A stretch of DNA of 64,000 nucleotides from JAKOUL01 sp035378845 (GTDB lineage: Bacteria; Dictyoglomota; Dictyoglomia; Dictyoglomales; Dictyoglomaceae). Below the pieces are notes generated by a model. It was given only the letters and a program-made list of their open reading frames with translations, made no database searches and was not told the DNA's origin. The stretch lies in the NCBI GenBank assembly GCA_035378845.1, contig DAOSUP010000001.1:111390-175389 (forward strand), read 5' to 3'. Positions 53,192 to 61,550 of the stretch are shown here, in pieces; the stretch's first letter is position 1; every line of letters begins with the position of its first letter. The position numbers were made by a program, and so were the translations under genes.

Positions 53192-53785
53192 ATGACACTT
53201 ATATATGTACCTTGGTTTATTCCCTTAATTATAATTTCTATTCTCATACTACAGAGGAGCTTAGAGAAAAGGGAGACTGAAACATACGAGACTGATGCTA
53301 AAAAGTTTATAAAAATTGAGGGAAGTGAAGAAGTAATTCCACCTTGGAGAAGAGAAGAACAAAAGAAGGAAGAAAATAAGCCTAAAAAAAGAGGTGTTTT
53401 GTTCTGGATCCTTAATAGTATATTAATCCTTTATGTGCTTTTTGTTTGGTATATAGCGCAGTATCAAGGTTTTAATAAAGGGATATATGAAATAATTGCT
53501 GGATTTACAATCTCTTTGTATTTCTTTTATTTAGATATTCCAGGTCTTCTTAGTAATATTTGGATCTATAGGGAGTATCCTGGTAGTATAAAAGGAGAAA
53601 TTGTGATGAGTAAACATTTTGTTCTTGCATCAAAGAAAAATGAGACAAAAGTATTTTTAACTATTCTTTTCTTCTATTATTTAGCTACTTTTTCTAACTT
53701 TATTTTAGGAGGGTTATTAGCTCTTGTTATAAAGATATGGATGATAGATAGAAGAATTTCTAAGACAACTCTTCCGGATTGGTAA
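53192..53785 (+). CDS. Hypothetical multi-pass membrane protein
   Basis: A 197-residue protein I do not recognise. It has an N-terminal helix (about 5-21), a charged Lys/Glu segment (about 24-66), then about three to four hydrophobic helices (68-90, 97-120, 150-185). AAGGAGG lies before ATG 53192 and rpe ends four bases upstream, so it is likely cotranscribed. Its 3' end overlaps the opposite-strand btuD by 26 bases. Confidence 0.75.
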   Translation: MTLIYVPWFIPLIIISILILQRSLEKRETETYETDAKKFIKIEGSEEVIPPWRREEQKKEENKPKKRGVLFWILNSILILYVLFVWYIAQYQGFNKGIYEIIAGFTISLYFFYLDIPGLLSNIWIYREYPGSIKGEIVMSKHFVLASKKNETKVFLTILFFYYLATFSNFILGGLLALVIKIWMIDRRISKTTLPDW

Positions 53786-54542
53786 AAGACATAGGAAAGA
53801 ATAGTTTTTTGCCTTTTATAGTTGTTTCTTCATAATTTACATGGAAGACTTCTCTTAGAAGAGAAGTAGAAAGGATATTTTGGGTTTCTCCATAAGCTAC
53901 AATCCTACCATTTTTTATTGCTAAAAGATAATCTGTATAGAAAGACGCTATATTTATATCATGGAAAATTGCCATTATTAAGAGTTCCTTGCTTAGATTT
54001 TTTATGAAGTCCATAAAGACTATTTGATAATAAGGATCTAAATTATTTGTGGGCTCATCTAAAAGAATAATTTGAGGTTCTTGAACTAAAACCCTTGCGA
54101 GCATCACTCTTTGTTGTTCTCCTCCAGAAAGTTCATATAGTTTCTTCTTTTTAGAGCTTAAAGTATTAGTAATAACCATTATTTCATTGATTTTGTATAT
54201 ATCCTTCTTACTTAGAGGTCTCCATGAAGGATGGTGAGGATATCTTCCTAACCTTATATATTCTTCTACTGAGAGAGAAAGGTCTAAAATAGGTTTTTGG
54301 GAAAGAAGGGCTACTTTTTTGGCAATTTCTTCTTGCTTATAAGTCTTTATGTCTTTTTCAAAGAGAAGAATATTACCTATATTTGGCTTTATATAGTTTA
54401 TTATTAATCTAAAAATAGTGCTTTTTCCAGCTCCATTGGGACCGATGATACCAATAAATCCCACATTAGGGGATTTCCATGTAAAGTCTTCTAAGACTAT
54501 TTTTTTATTGTATCCTGCGAAAACATTTATAAAGTCAATCAT
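53760..54542 (-). CDS. btuD: ABC transporter ATP-binding protein, BtuD/FecE type
   Basis: A 260-residue ABC ATPase. Walker A is GPNGAGKST, the signature LSGGEQQRVMLARVL, and Walker B LLDEPTNNLDP, with the switch His in FHDINI. I place the start at ATG 54542, giving MIDFINVFAGYNKKIVLEDF and a four-base overlap with btuC; the longer reading back to 54719 runs through btuC and gives a non-family leader. Substrate likely cobalamin, but iron-siderophore or haem cannot be excluded. Confidence 0.92.
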   Translation of the reverse strand: MIDFINVFAGYNKKIVLEDFTWKSPNVGFIGIIGPNGAGKSTIFRLIINYIKPNIGNILLFEKDIKTYKQEEIAKKVALLSQKPILDLSLSVEEYIRLGRYPHHPSWRPLSKKDIYKINEIMVITNTLSSKKKKLYELSGGEQQRVMLARVLVQEPQIILLDEPTNNLDPYYQIVFMDFIKNLSKELLIMAIFHDINIASFYTDYLLAIKNGRIVAYGETQNILSTSLLREVFHVNYEETTIKGKKLFFPMSFTNPEELS

Positions 54543-55507
54543 TTTTTCTTTACTAAGAGATAAATAAAGAATGGTACTCCAAAAAAAGATGTAATAATTC
54601 CTACAGGAATCTCTGTTGGGTAAAAAAGCATTCTTGCCAATATATCTGAAGAAAGAAGTAATATGGCTCCGCTTAGAAAACTTGATGGTATAAGCCATGA
54701 ATAATCTGGAGTTTCCCATACTCTCATCATATGAGGTGCAATTAGCCCAATAAATCCTATGGCACCAGATACAGCTACAGAAGGTGCGATGAGAAAAGAT
54801 AAAAGAATAAGAATGATAGGCTGATATTTTTTTAGAGGAAGACCAAGACTATAGATCTCTTCCTCACTTAAAAACAACAAATTAAATTTTCTTCTCCACA
54901 GCAGTGCCCATGGGATACCAATAAGAGAATATATAAAGAGTATTGTAAAATGAGTCCATCCTTTACCATTAAAACCCCCCATTAGCCAAAAATAAATTCC
55001 TTGGAATGTCTTCTGTTTTAGAAATAATAATAGAGCTACCACAGATGATAAAAGGGAATTTATGGATACCCCCAAAAGGATAATAGTAGTAGAAGATGAA
55101 AACTTTTTGTTGAATAATATAAGTATTGCAAGGACTAAAAAGGCTCCTAACATAGAAACCCATGGTGTAAAAATAGGATCAATATCCCATGTACTTCCAG
55201 CTAAAAGAAAATATAAAGTAGCTCCTAATAAAGCTCCAGAAGAAAGTCCTATTACATGAGGCTCTGCCAAAGGATTGTGAAATAGGCTTTGTAATATAGC
55301 TCCTGCTACACCTAAATTCCCTCCAACTAAAATAGCTAAAAGGGTGCGAGGGATCCTTATATCCCATACTATGATCCCCCGATTATCTGTTTTATCTTGT
55401 AAAAGATGAGGAATATCTAATAAGGAAACTCTAAAGCTTCCAACGTTTATGGAGCAGATAAATAAACAAACAAGACATAGTAAAAGTAAGACTATTTTCT
55501 TATTCAT
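54539..55507 (-). CDS. btuC: ABC transporter permease, BtuC/FecD type
   Basis: A 322-residue permease with about ten membrane helices. The family motifs are RIPRTLLAILVGGNLGVAGAILQ, HNPLAEPHVIGLSSGA and AVSGAIGFIGLIAPHMMRV. Overlaps btuF upstream and btuD downstream by four bases each, giving a btuF-btuC-btuD operon. Confidence 0.93.
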   Translation of the reverse strand: MNKKIVLLLLCLVCLFICSINVGSFRVSLLDIPHLLQDKTDNRGIIVWDIRIPRTLLAILVGGNLGVAGAILQSLFHNPLAEPHVIGLSSGALLGATLYFLLAGSTWDIDPIFTPWVSMLGAFLVLAILILFNKKFSSSTTIILLGVSINSLLSSVVALLLFLKQKTFQGIYFWLMGGFNGKGWTHFTILFIYSLIGIPWALLWRRKFNLLFLSEEEIYSLGLPLKKYQPIILILLSFLIAPSVAVSGAIGFIGLIAPHMMRVWETPDYSWLIPSSFLSGAILLLSSDILARMLFYPTEIPVGIITSFFGVPFFIYLLVKKK

Positions 55508-56403
55508 AAAGGAATTTCAGGATATAAAAGCTCAAATAACCTTTCCATGCCTTCTATCAAACGTGGCCCGGGTCTAAAGACTAAATCATCATTTATAGTA
55601 TAAACCATCTTATTTTTTACTGCATTTGTTTGTTTAAGCATTGGATGATTTAATATGGATTCTTTTGATATACCTGAAGTTTCTCCAATAAGAATGACAT
55701 CAGGATTTTTTTCAAGGATATATTCTACACTTAGTACAGGATATTCTGGTTCATTTTTTTCTACGATATTCTTTGCTCTCACTTTTCTTAATAGATCTCC
55801 TAAAAAAGTATTAGGAGAAGCAGAAGTAAATGGGTCATTCCATAATAGGAATAAAACTTTAGGCAATTTTTTAACCTGAAGGGCTTTCTTTTGAATATTT
55901 CCCCATCTTCTTAGCATATCATTATGTACTGCTCTTGCTTCTTTTTCTTTACCTATAACTTTACCAACTAAGAGTATATTTTCTAATACATCTTCAAAAT
56001 TTTTAGGATCTAACACTAAGAAATTTGTCTGAGGTAAAGATTTTTCTAATTGGTTGAAGATTTCTTTAGGAAAACTCTCATAAAGTATAATTAGATCTGG
56101 ATTTAGGGAGATAATTTTTTCTATATTAGGATTGCTAAATCCTCCTACTTTTTCTTTCCTTTGTGCTTCTTTTGGAAAATTGCAATAGTCGGTAACTCCC
56201 ACTATTTTTTCTTGTGCGTTTATAGCAAAGAGAATTTCAGTAGCAGAAGGAGCAAGAGAAATGATCCTCGTGGGAGGAGTATTTATTGTGATACTCCTCC
56301 CCATATCGTCCTTTACAGTGATAGGAAAGGCGAAAGAGAAAGAAATGATAAATAAAAGGACAAAAACAAGAATATAAATGTTCTTTAACTCTTTTTTAGG
56401 CAT
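55504..56403 (-). CDS. btuF: Periplasmic/extracellular cobalamin-type binding protein (BtuF-like)
   Basis: A 299-residue class III solute-binding protein with a signal peptide (about 1-26, NIYILVFVLLFIISFSFAFP). RIISLAPSATEILFAINAQ and VGVTDYCNFPKEA resemble BtuF; a trp/phe-rich cleft and a final FELLYPEIPL complete it. No lipobox is visible. It has TAGGAGG before the ATG, 20 bases after ileS ends. No B12 riboswitch fits in that gap. Confidence 0.9.
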   Translation of the reverse strand: MPKKELKNIYILVFVLLFIISFSFAFPITVKDDMGRSITINTPPTRIISLAPSATEILFAINAQEKIVGVTDYCNFPKEAQRKEKVGGFSNPNIEKIISLNPDLIILYESFPKEIFNQLEKSLPQTNFLVLDPKNFEDVLENILLVGKVIGKEKEARAVHNDMLRRWGNIQKKALQVKKLPKVLFLLWNDPFTSASPNTFLGDLLRKVRAKNIVEKNEPEYPVLSVEYILEKNPDVILIGETSGISKESILNHPMLKQTNAVKNKMVYTINDDLVFRPGPRLIEGMERLFELLYPEIPL

Positions 56404-56423
56404 ATAATCTTATTACCTCCTAT

Positions 56424-59351
56424 TTACGTCCTCTCAAATCCGATAGTTACTTCTTCCTCATATACCTTTAGTTTCTTTTTAAATGTATTATTAGGAATAT
56501 CTACCTCTTCAATACTTACTGCTAATATTTCCCTGGAAAGCTCTTCTTTATTCTTCTCTATGATTTTTTTAATCCTTTCAGAACCTTGATAATATAGTTT
56601 TATTCTATCGGCATAATCTAATTTAGCTTCTTTTCTTAACATTTGAATCTTATGCTCTAATTCTCTTAGCATCCCTTTATTTAAGAGTTCTTCAGTAAGT
56701 TTAGTATCCAGTGCTACCTCTACATTTTCATCCTTATATACTAATATTCCGTCTCCTTCTTCTATCTTTCCTATTACGACATTTTCTATATTTAATTCTT
56801 GTTTTATATATTTTACAAGCTTTTCTATGTTTTCTTGAACTCTAAGATTTAACTTTATCCAAAGAGTAGATAATGGTTGTTTTATCTTAATATTTGCTTG
56901 ATTTCTCAGCATTCTACCAATGGCGACTATCTCTCTTACTGTGTCCATGTCTTCCTCAAGCTCAGGCTTTATGAGTTCTTTGTTTTCATTGGGATAGTCA
57001 TTGAGATGTACACTTTCTGGTACATCTTCTTCAGCGACTCTTATAATCTCCTGATATATCTTCTCAGAAGTGAAAGGTATAAAGGGTGCTGAGAGTTTTG
57101 AGAGTTCTTTTATTACTGTGAAAAGTACGGTATAAGCAGCCCATTTATCCTCATCTTTTTCTGATTTCCAAAATCTTTCTCTATTTAGTCTTACATACCA
57201 ATTACTTAAATCTTCTATAACAAAATTTTGGATAGATCTTGCTGCAGGTGTGGCATTAAACTTATCCATGTCCTCTTTTACCTTAATGATAAGGGAGTTT
57301 AATTTAGAGATGATCCATCTATCTGATAGGTCTGTAAGCTCTGTAAGAGGTATAAGATGTTCCTTAGGCGAGAATCCATCAATTTCTGCATAGATGGAGA
57401 AGAAAGATAAGGTATTCCAGAAAGTAAGTAAGAATTTTTTAAGAACGTCATTTACAGCTTCGGCTGAAAATCTTAAAGGTGTCCATGGTGGGCTTACTGT
57501 GAAAATATACCATCTAAGAGCGTCTGCACCATATTTAGTAAGTATTGACCATGGGTCTACTACATTGCCTTTATGCTTACTCATCTTTTCGCCTTTTTCA
57601 TCTAATACCAGTTCTGTAACTAAGACATTCTTATAGGCAGGTTCATTGAATACAAGAGTTGAAATGGCAAGTAAGCTATAGAACCATCCTCTTGTTTGAT
57701 CTATAGCTTCACAAATAAAATCTGCTGGAAAAGATTTCTTGAATTCCTCTTGGTTTTCAAAAGGATAATGCCATTGAGCAGCAGGCATAGCTCCTGAATC
57801 AAACCAACAATCTATAACTTCAGGAACCCTATGCATTATACCACCACATTTAGGACATTTAAGGGTTATTTCATCAATATAAGGTTTATGAGGATTGAAA
57901 TTATTAGTATCTGTTATTCGTAATTCTTTATAACTCCCTATACATTCTTCATATCCGCAAGAGTCACATATCCAAATGGGGAGTGGTGTTCCCCAATATC
58001 TTTCTCTACTTAACGACCAATCAATATTATTGGCAAGCCAGTTTCCAAATCTTCCATCTTTTATATACTCAGGGTACCAATTTATTTTTTGGTTGTTATT
58101 TATAAGAGCTTCTTTTACTTCTGTAGTTTTAATATACCAGGAGGATCTGGCATAGTATAAAAGAGGAGTATCGCATCTCCAGCAGAAAGGATAAGTATGG
58201 AGATATTTTTCCTCCCTGAATAGTAAACCTTTATTTTTGAGATCCTCTATAATTAATGGGTCTGCATCTTTAATAAACATTCCTGTCCATGGAGTTATCT
58301 CTTTTGTAAATTTTCCATTTTGATCTATAGGTTGTAGGAATGGAAGATCATATTTTCTGCCTATTTGGAAATCCTCATCTCCAAAAGCAGGAGCAATATG
58401 TACAATCCCAGTTCCCTCATCTAATGTTACAAAATCACCAACTACTACATAATGAGAAGGTTTATTGAGAGGCAGGAATGTGAATAGGGGAATATAGGGC
58501 GTTTTTTCTAAATCTCTTCCCTTGTATTTTCCTTCTATGGAGTAGTTTCCTTCTGGTAAGACATAACTCAGTCTTTTTTCTGCCAAAATATAATGTTCAT
58601 CATTATATTTAACTTTTACATAATCCTCTTCAGGATGTACTGCAAGAGCTATATTTGAGATTAGAGTCCAAGGAGTTGTAGTCCAAGCAAGGAAATAAGT
58701 ATCTTTGCTATCTTTTAACTTGAATTTTACAAATACAGAAGGATCTTGTGTCTCTTTATATCCTTGAGATACCTCATGATCAGAAAGAGCAGTTTCACAT
58801 CTGGGACACCAGGGTACAATTTTATACCCTTTATATAAAAGTCCCTTTTCCCAGATATTTTTAAGTAGCCACCATACTGATTCAATATAATCATTACTAA
58901 GGGTGATATATGGATTGTCCATATCAATCCAGAAACCAATTCTTTCCGTAAATACTCTCCATTCCTTTTCGTATCTGAATACACTTTCTCTACACTTTTT
59001 ATTAAACTCTTCAACCCCATATTTTTCAATTTCTTGTTTACTGTTTATTCCAAGTTCTTTCTCAACTTCAAGTTCTACAGGAAGTCCATGGGTATCCCAC
59101 CCTGCTTTTCTTGGAACATAGTATCCACACATAGTTTTATATCTTGGGAAAATATCTTTATAAATTCTTGGTAAAACATGTCCCGCATGGGGTTTACCAT
59201 TAGCAGTTGGTGGACCTTCATAGAAATTAAACCTTGGAGAACCCTTTCTAATCTCCAAGGATTTTTTGAAGATATCATTGTCTTTCCAAAATTTCAGTAT
59301 TTCTTCTTCCATTTGTGGGAAGTTTATTAGTGGTGGAAGTTTCTTGAACAA
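56424..59351 (-). CDS. ileS: Isoleucyl-tRNA synthetase, IleRS2-like (thermophile/eukaryote type)
   Basis: A 975-residue class I synthetase. The HIGH motif is PTANGKPHAGHVL and KMSKHKGNV is present; a large editing domain (about 185-400) lies between. The opening and PHAGH wording resemble the Thermus and eukaryote-like IleRS2, not the common bacterial IleRS1; that type is usually mupirocin resistant (inference). CDSCGYEE and CPKCGGIM form a zinc-like pair near the catalytic half. Start is TTG 59351 with AAGGAGGG six bases upstream. Confidence 0.95.
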   Translation of the reverse strand: MFKKLPPLINFPQMEEEILKFWKDNDIFKKSLEIRKGSPRFNFYEGPPTANGKPHAGHVLPRIYKDIFPRYKTMCGYYVPRKAGWDTHGLPVELEVEKELGINSKQEIEKYGVEEFNKKCRESVFRYEKEWRVFTERIGFWIDMDNPYITLSNDYIESVWWLLKNIWEKGLLYKGYKIVPWCPRCETALSDHEVSQGYKETQDPSVFVKFKLKDSKDTYFLAWTTTPWTLISNIALAVHPEEDYVKVKYNDEHYILAEKRLSYVLPEGNYSIEGKYKGRDLEKTPYIPLFTFLPLNKPSHYVVVGDFVTLDEGTGIVHIAPAFGDEDFQIGRKYDLPFLQPIDQNGKFTKEITPWTGMFIKDADPLIIEDLKNKGLLFREEKYLHTYPFCWRCDTPLLYYARSSWYIKTTEVKEALINNNQKINWYPEYIKDGRFGNWLANNIDWSLSRERYWGTPLPIWICDSCGYEECIGSYKELRITDTNNFNPHKPYIDEITLKCPKCGGIMHRVPEVIDCWFDSGAMPAAQWHYPFENQEEFKKSFPADFICEAIDQTRGWFYSLLAISTLVFNEPAYKNVLVTELVLDEKGEKMSKHKGNVVDPWSILTKYGADALRWYIFTVSPPWTPLRFSAEAVNDVLKKFLLTFWNTLSFFSIYAEIDGFSPKEHLIPLTELTDLSDRWIISKLNSLIIKVKEDMDKFNATPAARSIQNFVIEDLSNWYVRLNRERFWKSEKDEDKWAAYTVLFTVIKELSKLSAPFIPFTSEKIYQEIIRVAEEDVPESVHLNDYPNENKELIKPELEEDMDTVREIVAIGRMLRNQANIKIKQPLSTLWIKLNLRVQENIEKLVKYIKQELNIENVVIGKIEEGDGILVYKDENVEVALDTKLTEELLNKGMLRELEHKIQMLRKEAKLDYADRIKLYYQGSERIKKIIEKNKEELSREILAVSIEEVDIPNNTFKKKLKVYEEEVTIGFERT

Positions 59352-59386
59352 GCTATCCCTCCTTTCAAATTATATAAGTTAGGTTA

Positions 59387-59414
59387 AGTATATTATATAA
59401 AAAGTTTGTGTCAA
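59387..59414 (-). promoter_or_regulatory. Sigma-70-type promoter for ileS-btuFCD
   Basis: On the minus strand a perfect TTGACA (59409-59414), 16 bases, then TATACT (59387-59392). Predicted +1 near 59380, about 29 bases before the ileS start. It follows the hppA terminator. Confidence 0.75.
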
Positions 59415-59438
59415 GAATTATAGAATTTAGAAAATAAA

Positions 59439-59470
59439 AAAGGGTGGGAAAGATTTCTTCCCCACCCTTT
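59439..59470 (-). terminator. Rho-independent terminator after hppA
   Basis: AAAGGGTGGG (59439-59448) pairs with CCCACCCTTT (59461-59470) over a 12-base loop. On the minus strand it is followed by TTTATTTTCT, a U-tract. The G/C-rich stem is the strongest terminator in the window. Confidence 0.9.
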
Positions 59471-59484
59471 GAAATTCCTCCAAA

Positions 59485-61476
59485 TTAATGTAGAAAGATA
59501 GGTAAGAATACTAATGAGATTACAGACATAAGCTTTATCAGAATATTAATAGATGGACCTGCTGTATCTTTAAATGGATCTCCTACAGTATCTCCTACTA
59601 CTGCTGCTTTATGAGCATCAGATCCTTTTCCACCATATTTTCCACCTTCAATCAATTTCTTGGCATTATCCCATGCTCCACCTGAGTTTGCCATAAATAT
59701 TGCTAAAAGACCTCCTGAAATAATTGCTCCAGTGAGCATTCCTCCAAGAGCCTGTTTTCCTAATAGAAAAGCTATTACAAAAGGTGAAAGGATCATAATT
59801 ATACTTGGGAGGACCATAGCTTTTAATGCACCACGGGTACTAATATCTACACATTTCTTATAATCTGGTTCTGCTTTCCCTTCAAGAAGTCCTTTTATTT
59901 CTCTAAATTGTCTTCTTACCTCTTCAACCATATGACCTGCTGCTTCTCCTACAGCTTTCATAGCAAGTGATGAGAATAAGAATGGTAACATTCCTCCAAT
60001 TAGTGCCCCTGCAAGTACACTTGCATTAGATACATCTACGTATTGAATTCCTGCCCATTCTTTAAAAGCTGCGAATAGAGAGAGAGCTGTTAAGATGGCA
60101 GAACCTATAGCAAATCCTTTACCCATTGCTGCTGTAGTATTTCCATAAGCATCTAAGGAACTGGTAATTTCTCTTACTTCTTCTCCTTGATGAGACATCT
60201 CTGCTATACCACTGGCATTATCTGCTATAGGACCATAAGCATCTACAGATAATGTAATTCCAAGGGTGGCAAGCATTCCTACACCTGCAACTGCTACTCC
60301 CCACATGCCATTAGCTAAATAGCTTAAGTAAGTACCAATAGCAAGTGCTACTATACTGAGGAATGTACTTTCCATTCCTACAGAAAGTCCTGTGATTATA
60401 TTGGTAGCAGGACCTGTGGTACTAGCATAGGCGATTTTTTCAATAGGTTTATTGGATGTATAGTATTCACTTATTAGACCTATCGCAATTCCATCTAATA
60501 TACCTATAATAGATGCCCAGAAAGGACCTAAGTTCCCTACTAAGTTTTTAGAAAGGAAAAAGGAGCCTATTGCAGTGAGTATAGATGTTAAAAATGTTCC
60601 GTTTCTTAATGCATTTGCTGGATCAGCATTTTTCCTAGAAGCTATTGTTTTTACAAAGACTATACCTATGATTGATGCAAATAAACCTATAGTTGCTAAT
60701 AAGAATGGAAAAAGGAGTCCTTTCATATCTGCGTATGCAAAGCCAAGTACTGCTGCAGCATGGATGGCTCCCACATATGATTCATAGAGGTCTGCACCCA
60801 TTCCAGCAATATCTCCTACATTGTCTCCCACATTATCGGCTATTACTGCTGGATTTCTTGGATCATCTTCTGGGATGCCTGCTTCAACTTTTCCCACTAA
60901 ATCTGCTCCTACATCTGCAGCTTTTGTATATATTCCTCCGCCTACACGAGCAAAGAGTGCAATAAAACTTGCTCCAAGGGCATAACCGCTAATAACCTCA
61001 AGTTTTAATCTGGGATCTGGCATTAATCCACTAAGGAGTAAATAAATTAAACTTGAGCCAAAGATACCTAAGCTTGCTTCCATCATTCCCATTACTGAAC
61101 CACCTGAAAAAGCTATCTCAAGAGCTTTCCCAGGACCGTGTTTTGCAGCTGCCCATGTAGTTCTTCCATTGGCACGAGTAGCAACCTTCATTCCAATATA
61201 CCCAGATAGCATGGAAAAAGTAGCACCAATAAGAAATGCAAGTCCAAGTAAAGGCTGAAGTACTATACCCATAAAGATAGCAAAGATAACTACAAAGATT
61301 GCTACGGTTTTGATTTCTCGGTTTAGAAAGGCATCCGCTCCCTGTTGAATAGCTTTTACAATTTTTTTGATCTCTTCTGGACCTTCTTCTTCCTTAAGAA
61401 TGCTTCGGGCTATAAGGTAAGTAAAAATAAGACCGATAGCTCCTGAGATAGGTACAATCCAAAGAAGGTTTTGCAT
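59485..61476 (-). CDS. hppA: Membrane-bound ion-pumping pyrophosphatase, K+-dependent type
   Basis: A 663-residue integral membrane PPase with about 16 helices, hydrolysing pyrophosphate to pump H+ or Na+. Active-site motifs are DVGADLVGKVEAGIPEDDPRNPAVIADNVGDNVGD (shown here by DVGADLVGK and ADNVGDNVGD), and GDTVGDPFKDTAGPSINIL. The GNTTAA segment (A, with G three residues on) is the K+-dependent signature; K+-independent forms have GNTTKA. The pumped ion is not settled. It has GGAGGG before ATG, its own promoter and a clear terminator. Confidence 0.95.
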   Translation of the reverse strand: MQNLLWIVPISGAIGLIFTYLIARSILKEEEGPEEIKKIVKAIQQGADAFLNREIKTVAIFVVIFAIFMGIVLQPLLGLAFLIGATFSMLSGYIGMKVATRANGRTTWAAAKHGPGKALEIAFSGGSVMGMMEASLGIFGSSLIYLLLSGLMPDPRLKLEVISGYALGASFIALFARVGGGIYTKAADVGADLVGKVEAGIPEDDPRNPAVIADNVGDNVGDIAGMGADLYESYVGAIHAAAVLGFAYADMKGLLFPFLLATIGLFASIIGIVFVKTIASRKNADPANALRNGTFLTSILTAIGSFFLSKNLVGNLGPFWASIIGILDGIAIGLISEYYTSNKPIEKIAYASTTGPATNIITGLSVGMESTFLSIVALAIGTYLSYLANGMWGVAVAGVGMLATLGITLSVDAYGPIADNASGIAEMSHQGEEVREITSSLDAYGNTTAAMGKGFAIGSAILTALSLFAAFKEWAGIQYVDVSNASVLAGALIGGMLPFLFSSLAMKAVGEAAGHMVEEVRRQFREIKGLLEGKAEPDYKKCVDISTRGALKAMVLPSIIMILSPFVIAFLLGKQALGGMLTGAIISGGLLAIFMANSGGAWDNAKKLIEGGKYGGKGSDAHKAAVVGDTVGDPFKDTAGPSINILIKLMSVISLVFLPIFLH

Positions 61477-61515
61477 ATTTTACCCTCCTATCTTTAAAAA
61501 TTTTCTCCTCCAATT

Positions 61516-61543
61516 ATCTTAGGTGCTATAACTTTAATGTCAA
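61516..61543 (-). promoter_or_regulatory. Sigma-70-type promoter for hppA
   Basis: On the minus strand TTGACA (61538-61543), 16 bases, TAAGAT (61516-61521). Predicted +1 near 61509, about 33 bases before the ATG. The -10 matches four of six consensus bases. Confidence 0.55.
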
Positions 61544-61550
61544 GTTAAAA

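Noticed and set aside
54543..54719. Longer start for btuD reading back into btuC
   Set aside because: The added residues do not fit the ABC ATPase family, and ATG 54542 gives a standard N-terminus with a four-base overlap.
56404..56423. Cobalamin riboswitch before btuF
   Set aside because: Only 20 bases separate btuF from ileS.
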